DNA of 64,000 bases from Mycolicibacterium hodleri (GTDB lineage: Bacteria > Actinomycetota > Actinomycetes > Mycobacteriales > Mycobacteriaceae). How positions within the stretch are numbered: position 1 is the first letter of the stretch; the number at the start of each line of letters is the position of its first letter. The DNA lies in the NCBI RefSeq assembly GCF_025822245.1, contig NZ_JACKTL010000008.1, positions 174,582 to 238,581 on the forward strand, read 5' to 3'. This document shows, one piece after another, positions 1-8,029 of the stretch. The notes under the pieces are model-generated. The model was given only the letters and a program-made list of their open reading frames with translations, made no database searches and had not been told where the DNA came from. Made by a program: the position numbers and the translations under genes.

Positions 1-519
1 TTCGTCGCCGGCTTCATCGGGTCTCCCCCGATGAACTTCGTGCCCGCGCGCATCACCGGTGACACCATTGAGTTGCCATTCGTCACGATCCCGCTGCGCG
101 ACGAATGGCGCGACACCGTCGAGGACGGGAAGGTCTACATCGCGGGCATCCGTCCCGGCGCCTTCGAGGACGCCGAGTTCGTCGACGCGGGCAAGAAGTC
201 GCGCGGCGTCACCTTCGACGTCACCATCGACGTCACGGAGTGGCTGGGCAACGAGCAGTACGCGTTCGTGCCGTTCGAGGCGCCGGCCGAAATCAGCTCG
301 CAGCTGGCCGAACTCGCGAGCGAGCTGGACAGCGAGCAGATGCGTACCCAGCTCTGCGTCGAGCTCGATCCGCTGAGCCGGGTTCGCAACGGCGACGAGG
401 CGACGCTGTGGCTCGACGCCGAGCGCATCCACCTGTTCGATCCCGCGACGGGTGACAACCTGACCCGAGTCGGCGAGACCAGCGACACCTCGGGCCGCCA
501 CGCCGCCGCCACGGGCTGA
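1..519 (+). CDS. Sugar ABC transporter ATP-binding protein, C-terminal part (partial)
   Basis: The reading frame is open from base 1, so the gene begins outside the window; the first ATG at base 31 is internal. The opening residues FVAGFIGSPPMNF match the stretch joining the ATPase domain to the TOBE-type regulatory domain in MalK/UgpC/SugC ATPases. The remaining 160 or so residues (VYIAGIRPGAF, TEWLGNEQYAFV, WLDAERIHLFDPATGDNL) fit that C-terminal domain. The protein would power a carbohydrate importer from the cytoplasmic side of the membrane. Walker motifs are not in the window, so the substrate (trehalose, glycerol phosphate or another sugar) cannot be decided. It is followed after 12 bases by the DUF4032 gene, probably in one transcript. 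Confidence 0.85.
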   Translation, partial: FVAGFIGSPPMNFVPARITGDTIELPFVTIPLRDEWRDTVEDGKVYIAGIRPGAFEDAEFVDAGKKSRGVTFDVTIDVTEWLGNEQYAFVPFEAPAEISSQLAELASELDSEQMRTQLCVELDPLSRVRNGDEATLWLDAERIHLFDPATGDNLTRVGETSDTSGRHAAATG

Positions 520-531
520 CGGAGGCCGGTC

Positions 532-1797
532 GTGGCCGCGCCCGAGTTGCGGCTGCGGACCCCGTCCCCCGGGCTACTGGGTCTGCCGTGGGAACGGCCG
601 CTGGCCGAATGGCTGGTGCCCGAGGTGCCGTTGCGCGACATGGCCGTTGGGCCCAGCAGGCACCTGGTCAAGTTCGTCGAGTGCGACGGCGCCCTGTGGG
701 CGCTCAAGGAGCTGCCGCCGCGCATCGCGGTCCGGGAGTACGACGCGCTGGGCCGCATCGAGGGGTTGCACCTCAACGCGGTGCGGCGGGCGGGTCTGGT
801 TCGGCAGCCCGACTTCGACACCGCAATCTTGCTGACCCGGTACCTGGAGGGGTCGTGGCAGTACCGCCGGCTGTTCCTGCGACTGCCGCCCGACGCACCC
901 AAGCAGCGGTCCCGGCTGCTCGACGGCATGGCGTCGCTGCTGGTGGAACTGCATCGCCGGGGCGTGTTCTGGGGGGACTGTTCGCTGGCCAACACGCTGT
1001 TCTCACGGGACGGTCAGGTGCTGCAGGCGTCGCTGGTGGACGCGGAGACCAGTGAGGTCCATTCGCATCTGTCCGACGGCCAGCGCGAGCTGGACGTCGA
1101 CGTGATGGTCGAGAACGTCGCCGCCGGGCTGATGGACGTCGCGGCCCGGATCGACGGCGGCACGGCGTTGCGCGATCAGCTCATCGGGGAGGCGCTGAGC
1201 CTACGGACGCGTTATCTGGGGCTGTGGGAGCTGCTGCACGACGAGCCGGTGTTCGGCTATGCCGATCGTTACCGCGTGGAGGGGCGGATCCGGAAGCTCA
1301 ACGAGTTGGGCTTCGCCGTCGACGAGGTGTCGCTGCAGCACGTCGAGGCGGCCGGTGACCAGTTGCGCCTGAAAGTCGCAGTGGGCGACCGCAATTACCA
1401 CGCCATCCAGCTGCGGGAGCTGGCCGGCATCGACGTCGGCGAGGGTCAGGCCACCCACCTGCTCGGCGACCTGCACGCCTATCAGGCGCAGTTGTGCAGC
1501 GAGGCCGGCCACGACGTCGACCTGCCGAGCGCCGCACAGCTGTGGGTGATGGAGCTCGTCAGACCAACCATGGCCCGCGCGCACGTGGCGGTCGGGCGCC
1601 GGGGTACGCCAATTCAGGCGTATTGCGATCTGCTGGAGGTGCGCTGGCTGCTGTCGGAGCAGGCCGGCCGGGACGTGGGCACCGAGCGGGCGTTGGCGGC
1701 CCTGGCGAACGCGGTCGTGCCGAGCGACTCGGCAGCGCAGTTGATGGTCGTGGAGATTCCGACCGAGCCGTTCCCGGTGCTCGACGACGTGGACTGA
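532..1797 (+). CDS. DUF4032 kinase-like protein
   Basis: 421 residues from a GTG start with a GGAGG ribosome site six bases upstream. The N-terminal half looks like a lipopolysaccharide-kinase/protein-kinase fold: ALKELP near residue 60 can supply the ATP lysine, VFWGDCSLANTLF near 145 resembles a catalytic loop with Asp and Asn, and LVDAET resembles the metal-binding DFG segment. The C-terminal half matches the DUF4032 region as I remember it. The substrate is unknown. The tight spacing behind a sugar ABC ATPase suggests a role tied to carbohydrate uptake or signalling, which is inference. It could also be a pseudokinase, because the loop has GDCSLAN in place of HxD. Confidence 0.7.
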   Translation: MAAPELRLRTPSPGLLGLPWERPLAEWLVPEVPLRDMAVGPSRHLVKFVECDGALWALKELPPRIAVREYDALGRIEGLHLNAVRRAGLVRQPDFDTAILLTRYLEGSWQYRRLFLRLPPDAPKQRSRLLDGMASLLVELHRRGVFWGDCSLANTLFSRDGQVLQASLVDAETSEVHSHLSDGQRELDVDVMVENVAAGLMDVAARIDGGTALRDQLIGEALSLRTRYLGLWELLHDEPVFGYADRYRVEGRIRKLNELGFAVDEVSLQHVEAAGDQLRLKVAVGDRNYHAIQLRELAGIDVGEGQATHLLGDLHAYQAQLCSEAGHDVDLPSAAQLWVMELVRPTMARAHVAVGRRGTPIQAYCDLLEVRWLLSEQAGRDVGTERALAALANAVVPSDSAAQLMVVEIPTEPFPVLDDVD

Positions 1798-1834
1798 ACG
1801 CCGTCACCCGGTAGGTGCCAGATTCACTCATACT

Positions 1835-1848
1835 TGACGATATCGTCA
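1835..1848. promoter_or_regulatory. Palindromic TetR-type operator upstream of the P450 gene
   Basis: TGACGATATCGTCA is a perfect 14-base palindrome 55 bases before the P450 start. Close variants occur twice between the divergent TetR and dioxygenase genes (4001-4014 and 4044-4057), and flanking bases such as the ATAC/GTAT edge are partly shared. This points to one regulator, probably the TetR at 3287-3946, acting on both promoters. Confidence 0.65.
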
Positions 1849-1902
1849 TTCTTTGGTTTGGTTGACCTCGCCAGCGCCAAACGCTCGAGGGAAGGACCTG
1901 CC

Positions 1903-3090
1903 ATGGGCAATGCCGCCCACGCTCCGGTCTATCGCCGGGACATGTTCTCCCGCAGCGGAATCCGTGATCCCTACCCCCACTACGCCTCACTCCGCGAGCT
2001 CGGCCCGGTGGTCTGGTTGAGCCGCCAGCGGGTGTACGCACTGCCCCGCTACACCGAATGCAAGGCGGTGCTGCGCGACGACACCAACTTCATCTCCGGT
2101 GAAGGCGTCGCACTCAATCCGCTGACCAACCGGCTGTCCCGCGGAACCACCCTCAACAGCGACGGCGCCGACCACCAGCGCCGCCGCAAGTTGCTCGCCC
2201 ACCGCCTCACCCCGAAGGCGCTGCGCGCGATGAGCGAGGCCGTCGACGCCAAGGCGCAGGCGGTCGTCGAGGCGGCGGTCGCCCGGCGACACGTCGACGG
2301 GGTGCGCGACGTGGCCATGGCGTTGCCACTGGCCGTGGTGCCAGACCTGGTGGGGTGGCCCGAGGACGGCCGCGAGAACCTGCTGACGTGGGCGGGGGCG
2401 ACGTTCGACTCGCTTGGACCGCTAAACCGGCAATGGCTGCGGACGACACCCGCCGCCATGTCGATGCTGCGCTTCTCGCGACGCGTCGTCCGCGACCGCA
2501 GCGTGCTTCCCGGCAGCATGGGCGACGACGTGCTGCGCGCCGCCGACGACGGTGCACTCCCCCGCTCGGAGTGTTCGGCACTGATGATCGACTACCTGGC
2601 CCCGTCTCTCGACACCACGATCAGTGCCATTAGTTCGGCGCTGCATCTCTTCGCGACCCACCCCGACCAGTGGCAGGCCCTGCGCGAGGACCCGTCGCTG
2701 GTGGCCAACGCCCTCAACGAGGTGGTGCGCCTGGAGTCGCCCCTTCGGGCGTTCACCCGAAAGTCCGTCACCGACGCCGACGTTGGCGGCGTCCGAATTC
2801 CGAAGGGGTCACGGGTTCTGGTGGTCTACGCCTCGGCCAACCGCGACGAACGCGAGTGGGACGATCCCGACACCTTCGACATCACCCGGGACGTCAACCG
2901 TCACTTGGGGTTTGGCTACGGCACCCACGGATGCGCCGGACAGGGCTTGGCCCGGTTGGAGTCGCAGGCGATTCTGCGCGAGCTCGCCGCCCGGGTGGAT
3001 CGCATCGAACTCACTGGCACGCCGACCTGGGCGATCAACAACATCATCCACCGCTACGACCAGCTTCCCCTCGAGCTGGTCCCGGCCTAG
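1903..3090 (+). CDS. Cytochrome P450
   Basis: 395 residues from ATG 1903, preceded by GAAGGA; the longer frame from TTG 1834 would start inside the operator and is rejected. The haem-binding loop FGYGTHGCAG (337-346, ligand Cys344), the K-helix ExxR (Glu273-Arg276) and an I-helix segment APSLDTT near 228 are present. The length is typical of soluble bacterial class I P450s. The electron donor is very likely the ferredoxin encoded 12 bases downstream. The C-terminal segment (NNIIHRYDQLPLEL) and overall look recall P450s that hydroxylate or O-demethylate aromatic acids, which would suit the ring-cleavage genes next door. The substrate is inference. Probably repressed through the palindrome at 1835-1848. 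Confidence 0.92.
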   Translation: MGNAAHAPVYRRDMFSRSGIRDPYPHYASLRELGPVVWLSRQRVYALPRYTECKAVLRDDTNFISGEGVALNPLTNRLSRGTTLNSDGADHQRRRKLLAHRLTPKALRAMSEAVDAKAQAVVEAAVARRHVDGVRDVAMALPLAVVPDLVGWPEDGRENLLTWAGATFDSLGPLNRQWLRTTPAAMSMLRFSRRVVRDRSVLPGSMGDDVLRAADDGALPRSECSALMIDYLAPSLDTTISAISSALHLFATHPDQWQALREDPSLVANALNEVVRLESPLRAFTRKSVTDADVGGVRIPKGSRVLVVYASANRDEREWDDPDTFDITRDVNRHLGFGYGTHGCAGQGLARLESQAILRELAARVDRIELTGTPTWAINNIIHRYDQLPLELVPA

Positions 3091-3102
3091 AAGGGACCGC
3101 CC

Positions 3103-3300
3103 ATGCGCGTCACCATCGACCACGATCGCTGCGAGGGCCACGGCTTGTGCACGCAGGCCGCTCCGGCCATCTTCTCCTTCGACGACGACGGCGAACTGGT
3201 CAACGCCTTCGCCGACGTCGACGTGCCCGACGACTTGGCACCGGCGGCCCGCGAGGCCGCCGACGTCTGTCCCGTCGCAGCCTTGCTCAATCGGGAGTAG
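3103..3300 (+). CDS. [3Fe-4S]-type ferredoxin, P450 partner
   Basis: 65 residues. The cluster motif CEGHGLC (Cys10, His13, Cys16) with a C-terminal CPVAAL has the second Cys replaced by His, the usual pattern of small actinobacterial ferredoxins that serve P450s and often hold a 3Fe-4S cluster. It lies 12 bases behind the P450 gene with an AAGGGA ribosome site and is certainly co-transcribed with it. It would pass electrons from a ferredoxin reductase, not encoded nearby, to the P450 haem. The gene end overlaps the 3' end of the convergent TetR gene by 14 bases. Confidence 0.93.
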   Translation: MRVTIDHDRCEGHGLCTQAAPAIFSFDDDGELVNAFADVDVPDDLAPAAREAADVCPVAALLNRE

Positions 3301-3946
3301 CCGGGGCGATCGCGTCCAGGTCGGGCAGCGGCCGGGAGCAGACGTCGGCCGCATCGGCGGCGGACATGCCGAACAGCCGCAGCACGTCCGCGGTGACGGA
3401 ATCGGCCGCGACGGCGTCGTCACGATCTGGATCGTTGCTCAGCAGCGCACCCAGGCCCATGATTGCGCCGCCTGCGACGGCGAGTGCCAACTGCGGGTCC
3501 TCGACGGTGAAGCGACCGGCGGCGACGCCGGCTTCGATGTCGCGAAGCGCGCGGGGCGCCAACCCCCTGTCCGAGGTCAACAGGGCGACGCCGTTGGCGA
3601 GCAGGATTTGGCTCTCTTGGGGACGGCGGCGGAAGAGCCGTCCGGTGAGCCGGAACCGGCAGCCGAAAGTCTCTGCGGGATCGTCGATGTCGGCGGTCAA
3701 CTCGTCGAGGAGCGCGCCGTGGGCGTCGAGCGCCTCACCCACCGCGACGGCGAAGAGCTCTTCCTTGCTGTCGAAGTAGTTGTAGAACGAGCCCATCCCG
3801 ACGTCGGCGGCCTGGGTGATGTCCAGCACCGGCACGCTGAGCCTGCCTTGGGCGATGAATCCTTGCGCCGCGGTGATCAGCGCGGCCCGGGTGCGTTGCT
3901 TGCGTCGCTCTACTCGACTGACGCCCGGCTCGGCCGACTCCTGCAT
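3287..3946 (-). CDS. TetR-family transcriptional regulator of the catabolic region
   Basis: About 219 residues if started at the ATG at 3946 (MQESAEP); a frame reaching 4015 exists but would run through the operator. The N-terminal helix-turn-helix is clear: RTRAALITAAQGFIAQG, then LDITQAADVGMGSFYNYFDSKEELFAV. The C-terminal ligand domain is unspecific. It sits between the P450/ferredoxin pair, whose 3' end it overlaps, and the divergent dioxygenase operon. Palindromic sites lie in its own promoter region and before the P450, so it most likely represses itself and both operons until a pathway compound binds. The ligand is unknown. Confidence 0.88.
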   Translation of the reverse strand: MQESAEPGVSRVERRKQRTRAALITAAQGFIAQGRLSVPVLDITQAADVGMGSFYNYFDSKEELFAVAVGEALDAHGALLDELTADIDDPAETFGCRFRLTGRLFRRRPQESQILLANGVALLTSDRGLAPRALRDIEAGVAAGRFTVEDPQLALAVAGGAIMGLGALLSNDPDRDDAVAADSVTADVLRLFGMSAADAADVCSRPLPDLDAIAPATPD

Positions 3947-4000
3947 CACTACCTCACCGTCTCTGGAGGGACGCGGTGAATATACCAGTCGCCTCAATAC

Positions 4001-4014
4001 TGAGGATTTCGTCA
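4001..4014. promoter_or_regulatory. TetR-type operator copy 2
   Basis: TGAGGATTTCGTCA, an imperfect copy of the 14-base palindrome before the P450 gene, preceded by ATAC as in the other copies. It lies in the divergent promoter region about 55 bases upstream of the TetR start, where binding would give autoregulation. Confidence 0.5.
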
Positions 4015-4043
4015 ATCACCTTGACTGAGCAAGGCGTCGTATG

Positions 4044-4057
4044 TGACGATTTCATCA
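4044..4057. promoter_or_regulatory. TetR-type operator copy 3
   Basis: TGACGATTTCATCA followed by GTAT, differing at two positions from the palindrome at 1835-1848. It lies 25 bases upstream of the dioxygenase start, where a bound repressor would block that operon. Its centre is 43 bases (about four helix turns) from copy 2, so two dimers could sit on the same face of the DNA. Confidence 0.55.
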
Positions 4058-4081
4058 GTATTCGAGAGGAGCGACCCGCCC

Positions 4082-5203
4082 ATGGCTGGTAGCCACAGCG
4101 ATTTGCACAGCGAGCAGGGTGCCGTCCGCGGCGAGCACCCCGGCCGCGCGGCGAATCCCGTCATCAAGATCCGCGACATCGCCTGGCTAGAGTTCGACAA
4201 GCCCGACTTGGTTCGCGCCGAGGCCTTTGCCCGCGCATTCGGGTTCCAGACGTCGTCGCGCGGACCCGACGAATTGCATTTGCGCGGAACCGATTCCGGC
4301 GCACCGTGTGTACAGCTGCGGCGCGGCGACAGGTCACGCTTCACCGGGATCGCCTTCCGCGCCGCCGACGAGGCCGACGTCCGTCGCCTCGCCGCCAAGA
4401 CCGGGTCGACGGTGCAACCCCTGCCCGATGACGTCGGCGGCTCGGAGGTTCGGCTGGTCGACCCGAGCGGCATCCCGGTGCGCGTCGTCGCGGGTCTCCA
4501 CGACCTGCCCCAATTACCGACGCAAACACCACTGCTCGTCAACTCCGGACATGACGTCATCCGGGCGAACGCCACCCAGCGCCCCCCACGGGCTCCGGCC
4601 CGGGTGCAACGGCTCGGGCACGTGGTGTTGCAGTCCACCAAGTACGTCGCGGCGTTGAACTGGTATCTCGAGAACCTCGGGATGATCGTCAGCGACTTCC
4701 TCTTCTTCCCCGGGCAGCGCGAGCGTGGGCCGGCCATGAGCTTCATCCGCTGCGACCGCGGGTCGGAGTTCGCCGACCACCACACCCTGGCGATGGCTCT
4801 CGGCCCGGCCAACCGCTACGTGCACTCGGCGTTCCAAGTCAGCGACCTTGACGCGCTGGCTGCCGGCGGCGAATACCTGCGCGACCGTGGCTACTTCAGG
4901 TCGTGGGGGATCGGCCGCCACATCCAGGGCAGCCAGCTCTTCGACTACTGGCGCGATCCCGACGGGTTCCTCGTCGAGCACTTCGCCGACGGCGACATGT
5001 TCGACGACTCGCTCGAACCGGGCTGGGCGCCGTTCACCGCCAGCGGCCTCGCCCAGTGGGGCCCACCGGTGAGTGGCGACTTCCTCGGCACCAGCCCCCG
5101 CGGGGCGCGCGCAGAAGCCCTGTCGATTCTCCGCGCGCTGCCACGACGCAACGAATTCGACGCCCACCGCCTCATCGGCCTACTGAAAGTTGCCCGCTCA
5201 TGA
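4082..5203 (+). CDS. Two-domain VOC-family extradiol-type dioxygenase
   Basis: 373 residues from ATG 4082 with a GAGGAG ribosome site. Two vicinal-oxygen-chelate domains: residues about 18-140 (IRDIAWLEF to IPVRVVAG), and about 175-320, which keeps the metal triad: His in LGHVVLQ, His in YVHSAFQV, Glu in FLVEHFADGD. This is the type I extradiol dioxygenase layout, where only the C-terminal domain binds iron or manganese. The expected reaction is oxygen-dependent cleavage of a catecholic ring. First gene of an operon with FAH hydrolase, acyl-CoA ligase and FAD monooxygenase; the next gene overlaps by four bases (ATGA). The substrate cannot be named from sequence. Confidence 0.82.
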   Translation: MAGSHSDLHSEQGAVRGEHPGRAANPVIKIRDIAWLEFDKPDLVRAEAFARAFGFQTSSRGPDELHLRGTDSGAPCVQLRRGDRSRFTGIAFRAADEADVRRLAAKTGSTVQPLPDDVGGSEVRLVDPSGIPVRVVAGLHDLPQLPTQTPLLVNSGHDVIRANATQRPPRAPARVQRLGHVVLQSTKYVAALNWYLENLGMIVSDFLFFPGQRERGPAMSFIRCDRGSEFADHHTLAMALGPANRYVHSAFQVSDLDALAAGGEYLRDRGYFRSWGIGRHIQGSQLFDYWRDPDGFLVEHFADGDMFDDSLEPGWAPFTASGLAQWGPPVSGDFLGTSPRGARAEALSILRALPRRNEFDAHRLIGLLKVARS

Positions 5204-6138
5204 GCACTTCCGTCATCCGCACCTCCGACGCCTGGTGGGTCAAGAACGCCGACCGCGCCACCAAGATCGACACCACCGCAGTCACCACCGGGGAGCTCCT
5301 CGCCGACCGCGCCGCGATCACCGCGGCCGCCACCTCCGGCGAGTCCGTCGCGGTGGAGGGGCTGACCCTGCTCTCGCCGGTGACGCGGCCGTGTCGAGTC
5401 GTCGCCCAGATGACCAACTTCGAGTCCCACGTCAAGGACTCGGGCATGGATCCCAAGACCATTCCACTGACGTTCTTCCGGAAGTCCTCCGCGTCGATCA
5501 GTGGTCCGTTCGACGACATCGTCAAGCCCCAGCACGTCCGGTTCCTCGACTACGAGGTGGAGATCGGTCTGGTCATCGGCCGCGACATGCCGGTAGGCAC
5601 CGTCCTCACCGACACGAACCTCGGTGACTACGTCGCCGCCCTGGTCATCACCAACGACGTGTCGGCGCGCGACATTCAGCTCCCCCAGACCCAGTTCTAC
5701 GAGGCCAAGTCCTACCCGACCTTCACCCCGGTCGGCCCCGAACTGGTGCTGATCGACGCCACCGAACTCGCCCGCTTCGGCGATCTGCGACTGACGCTCA
5801 GCGTCAGCGGCGACGAACGGCAGAACTCGGTCGTCGAGGGCGACATGCTCGTCCGTCCGCTGGCCGCGTTGCAGTCGTTGACCCGGTTCCAGGACCTCGC
5901 GACCGGCGACCTCGTGTTGACCGGCACCCCGGCGGGCACGGCGTTGAAGGCCCCGCCCAAGCCCGTCGAGATGATCGGCGCGCTGCTCCCGCCCGCGGTG
6001 AAGTGGAAGGCGTTCTTCAAGCGCCAGGCCGGCAACCAAAAGTACCTCCAGCACGGTGACGTCGTGGAGGCCACGGTCGCCACCGACGACGGCGCGATCG
6101 ATCTCGGTGCTCAGCGGATGAAGGTGGTCTACGCGTGA
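5200..6138 (+). CDS. Fumarylacetoacetate-hydrolase-family protein (module 1)
   Basis: 312 residues. The ATG at 5200 overlaps the dioxygenase stop codon. FAH-fold hallmarks are visible: LDYEVEIGLVIG (metal-binding Glu residues), TNDVSARD (metal Asp), KSYPTFTPVGP (active-site Lys) and LTGTPAGT. Such enzymes cleave C-C bonds in acylpyruvates or hydrate and decarboxylate ring-fission products in meta-cleavage pathways. Position straight after an extradiol-type dioxygenase argues that it acts on that enzyme's product. It resembles the FAH at 11540-12511 in length and motifs but is clearly diverged. Stop and the next start overlap (GTGA). Confidence 0.88.
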   Translation: MSTSVIRTSDAWWVKNADRATKIDTTAVTTGELLADRAAITAAATSGESVAVEGLTLLSPVTRPCRVVAQMTNFESHVKDSGMDPKTIPLTFFRKSSASISGPFDDIVKPQHVRFLDYEVEIGLVIGRDMPVGTVLTDTNLGDYVAALVITNDVSARDIQLPQTQFYEAKSYPTFTPVGPELVLIDATELARFGDLRLTLSVSGDERQNSVVEGDMLVRPLAALQSLTRFQDLATGDLVLTGTPAGTALKAPPKPVEMIGALLPPAVKWKAFFKRQAGNQKYLQHGDVVEATVATDDGAIDLGAQRMKVVYA

Positions 6139-8021
6139 CCGACGACGCGTTGTGGCCGCGGTACACGGGCCCGGACGACCTCGACGCGGTCGAAGGCGTT
6201 GCGCTGCACGATCGCGCACTGCCGACCTCGACCTACGACATCCTCGAGCGCGCCGCAACGCTGTGGCCGGACGCCCCTGCGGTGACCGTCCTGCCGAACG
6301 CGACGCAGTGGGAGCACGGCGTCTCCCGCACCTTCGCCGACCTGGCCGCCGAGGTGCGCCGAAGTGCAAACTTCCTTCGTGACATCGGAATTCAACGCGA
6401 CAGCGTCGTGGCTTTACTCTGCCCCAACTGCGACGGTTTGATCACCGCCACGTTGGCGGCGCAGCTCGCCGGCATCGCGGCGCCCATCAACAGCGGACTG
6501 AGTGCCGCTCATGTGGCCGAGCTCGTCGCCCGCTCCGGTGCACGCACGCTGATCAGTGCATCGCCTGAATTCGACTCCGCAAGTTGGGACTTGGCGAAGT
6601 CTCTGGTTGCCGAAGGCCAGATCGACACGGTGCTGCTGCTCTCGCCGACGGGGACGGAACCGACCGAGCCGGCCCCCGCACTTCACGGCGCCAGCGTCGG
6701 CTATCTCGCGGTCATGGCCTCGGGCTACGACGGCGCCGCCTTCGACGGACCGCTGCCCGAAGCGGGCGACGTGGCGGGGATATTTCACACCGGTGGCACG
6801 ACCGGCACACCCAAGCTCGCCGCCCACACCCACGCCAACGAAGTCGTCGACGCGTGGATGGTCGCCGCCGCCGACACCGTGTTGGACCACGACTCGGTGG
6901 CCTTCGCCGCACTTCCGCTCTTTCACGTCAACGCCTTGATCGTCACCCTGTTTGCCCCGATGCTGCGTGGCCAGCAGGTGATCTGGGCCGGACCGCTGGG
7001 CTATCGGGATCCCGACCTGTACGCGAACTTCTGGAAGATGGTGCAGCACTACCGGATCGCGGCCATGAGCGCGGTTCCCACCGTCTACGCGGTGCTTGCG
7101 CAATGCCCAGTGGACGCCGACGTCTCAAGCATGAAGATCGCCATCGTCGGCGCGTCTGCCCTGCCGCCTGCCGTGCGCAAGGACTTCGAATCCGCCACCG
7201 GAATCACCCTTGTCGAGGGGTACGGGCTGACGGAGGCCACGTGTGCGAGCGCCCGCAGCTTTCCCGACCATCCCCGCCCTGGCTCGGTCGGACAACGACT
7301 GCCCTACCAGCGCATCGGCGCGGCCAGGCCCGACGGAGAGGGTCGCTTCGAAGAGCTTCCGCCCGGTGAGATCGGCACCCTGTTGATCGAAGGCCCGACG
7401 GTGTTCGCCGGCTACGTGTCGGGCATCGACGAGCACGGGCTGCGGCTCGACGGGCTCGGCAGCCTCGTCGACGGGCGACTCGACACCGGGGATCTCGGGT
7501 GGGTGGACGACGACGGCTTCGTCTATCTGACGGGGCGGGCCAAGGATCTCATCATTCGCGGTGGGCACAACATCGACCCCGCCCAGATCGAGGACGCCTT
7601 GCTGACACATCCCGCGGTGGCCTCTGCCGCGGCGGTCGGTGCTCCCGACGTCCACTCCGGTGAGGTGCCCGTCGCTTACGTCACGCTGCATGCCGGGTCC
7701 GACGTCAGCGAGTCCGAGTTGGCGACGTGGGCCGCTACGGTGGTGGGCGAGCGGGCCGCCGCGCCGAAGTCCGTCACCGTGCTCGACGCCCTGCCGGTCA
7801 CCGCGATCGGCAAACCTTACAAGCTGCCGTTGCGCACCGACGCCGCCCGCCGTGTCGTCGTCGAGGCGCTCACCGGGCAGCCCGGTGTGACCGTGGACGC
7901 CAACGTCGAGGACGGCGCAACCGCACTCACCGTCATCATTGCCGACCAAGCGCAATGGGAAGACGTCGACCGCGTACTGTCGCGCTACGCGCTGGCGTAT
8001 CAGATCGCCATCACGGACTGA
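6135..8021 (+). CDS. AMP-dependent acyl-CoA synthetase/ligase
   Basis: 628 residues from a GTG overlapping the FAH stop. Adenylate-forming family motifs: P-loop FHTGGTTGTPKLA (about 217-229), YGLTEATC near 363, DTGDLGWVDDDGF and GRAKDLIIRGG (450-480), and GKPYK with the C-terminal catalytic Lys near 560. It would activate a carboxylic acid to its CoA thioester through an acyl-AMP. The C-terminal 60 residues after the catalytic Lys are longer than in many relatives. In this operon the likely substrate is an aromatic or ring-fission carboxylate, an inference from neighbours. The fatty-acid synthetase label used for related proteins should not be taken as proof of substrate. Confidence 0.88.
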   Translation: MTDDALWPRYTGPDDLDAVEGVALHDRALPTSTYDILERAATLWPDAPAVTVLPNATQWEHGVSRTFADLAAEVRRSANFLRDIGIQRDSVVALLCPNCDGLITATLAAQLAGIAAPINSGLSAAHVAELVARSGARTLISASPEFDSASWDLAKSLVAEGQIDTVLLLSPTGTEPTEPAPALHGASVGYLAVMASGYDGAAFDGPLPEAGDVAGIFHTGGTTGTPKLAAHTHANEVVDAWMVAAADTVLDHDSVAFAALPLFHVNALIVTLFAPMLRGQQVIWAGPLGYRDPDLYANFWKMVQHYRIAAMSAVPTVYAVLAQCPVDADVSSMKIAIVGASALPPAVRKDFESATGITLVEGYGLTEATCASARSFPDHPRPGSVGQRLPYQRIGAARPDGEGRFEELPPGEIGTLLIEGPTVFAGYVSGIDEHGLRLDGLGSLVDGRLDTGDLGWVDDDGFVYLTGRAKDLIIRGGHNIDPAQIEDALLTHPAVASAAAVGAPDVHSGEVPVAYVTLHAGSDVSESELATWAATVVGERAAAPKSVTVLDALPVTAIGKPYKLPLRTDAARRVVVEALTGQPGVTVDANVEDGATALTVIIADQAQWEDVDRVLSRYALAYQIAITD

Positions 8022-8029
8022 CGCCAAAA

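Noticed and set aside
1834..1902. TTG start 23 codons upstream for the P450
   Set aside because: The TTG lies at the edge of the operator palindrome and has no ribosome site; ATG 1903 has GAAGGA in front.
2624..3979. 451-codon + strand frame crossing the P450 end, ferredoxin and TetR genes
   Set aside because: It is out of frame with all three real genes and has Arg/Ser/Pro/Thr-rich shadow composition.
4945..6369. 474-codon frame on the - strand opposite the dioxygenase and FAH genes
   Set aside because: Antisense shadow rich in Arg/Gly/Val; the opposite strand holds complete enzyme motifs and overlapping start/stop codons.
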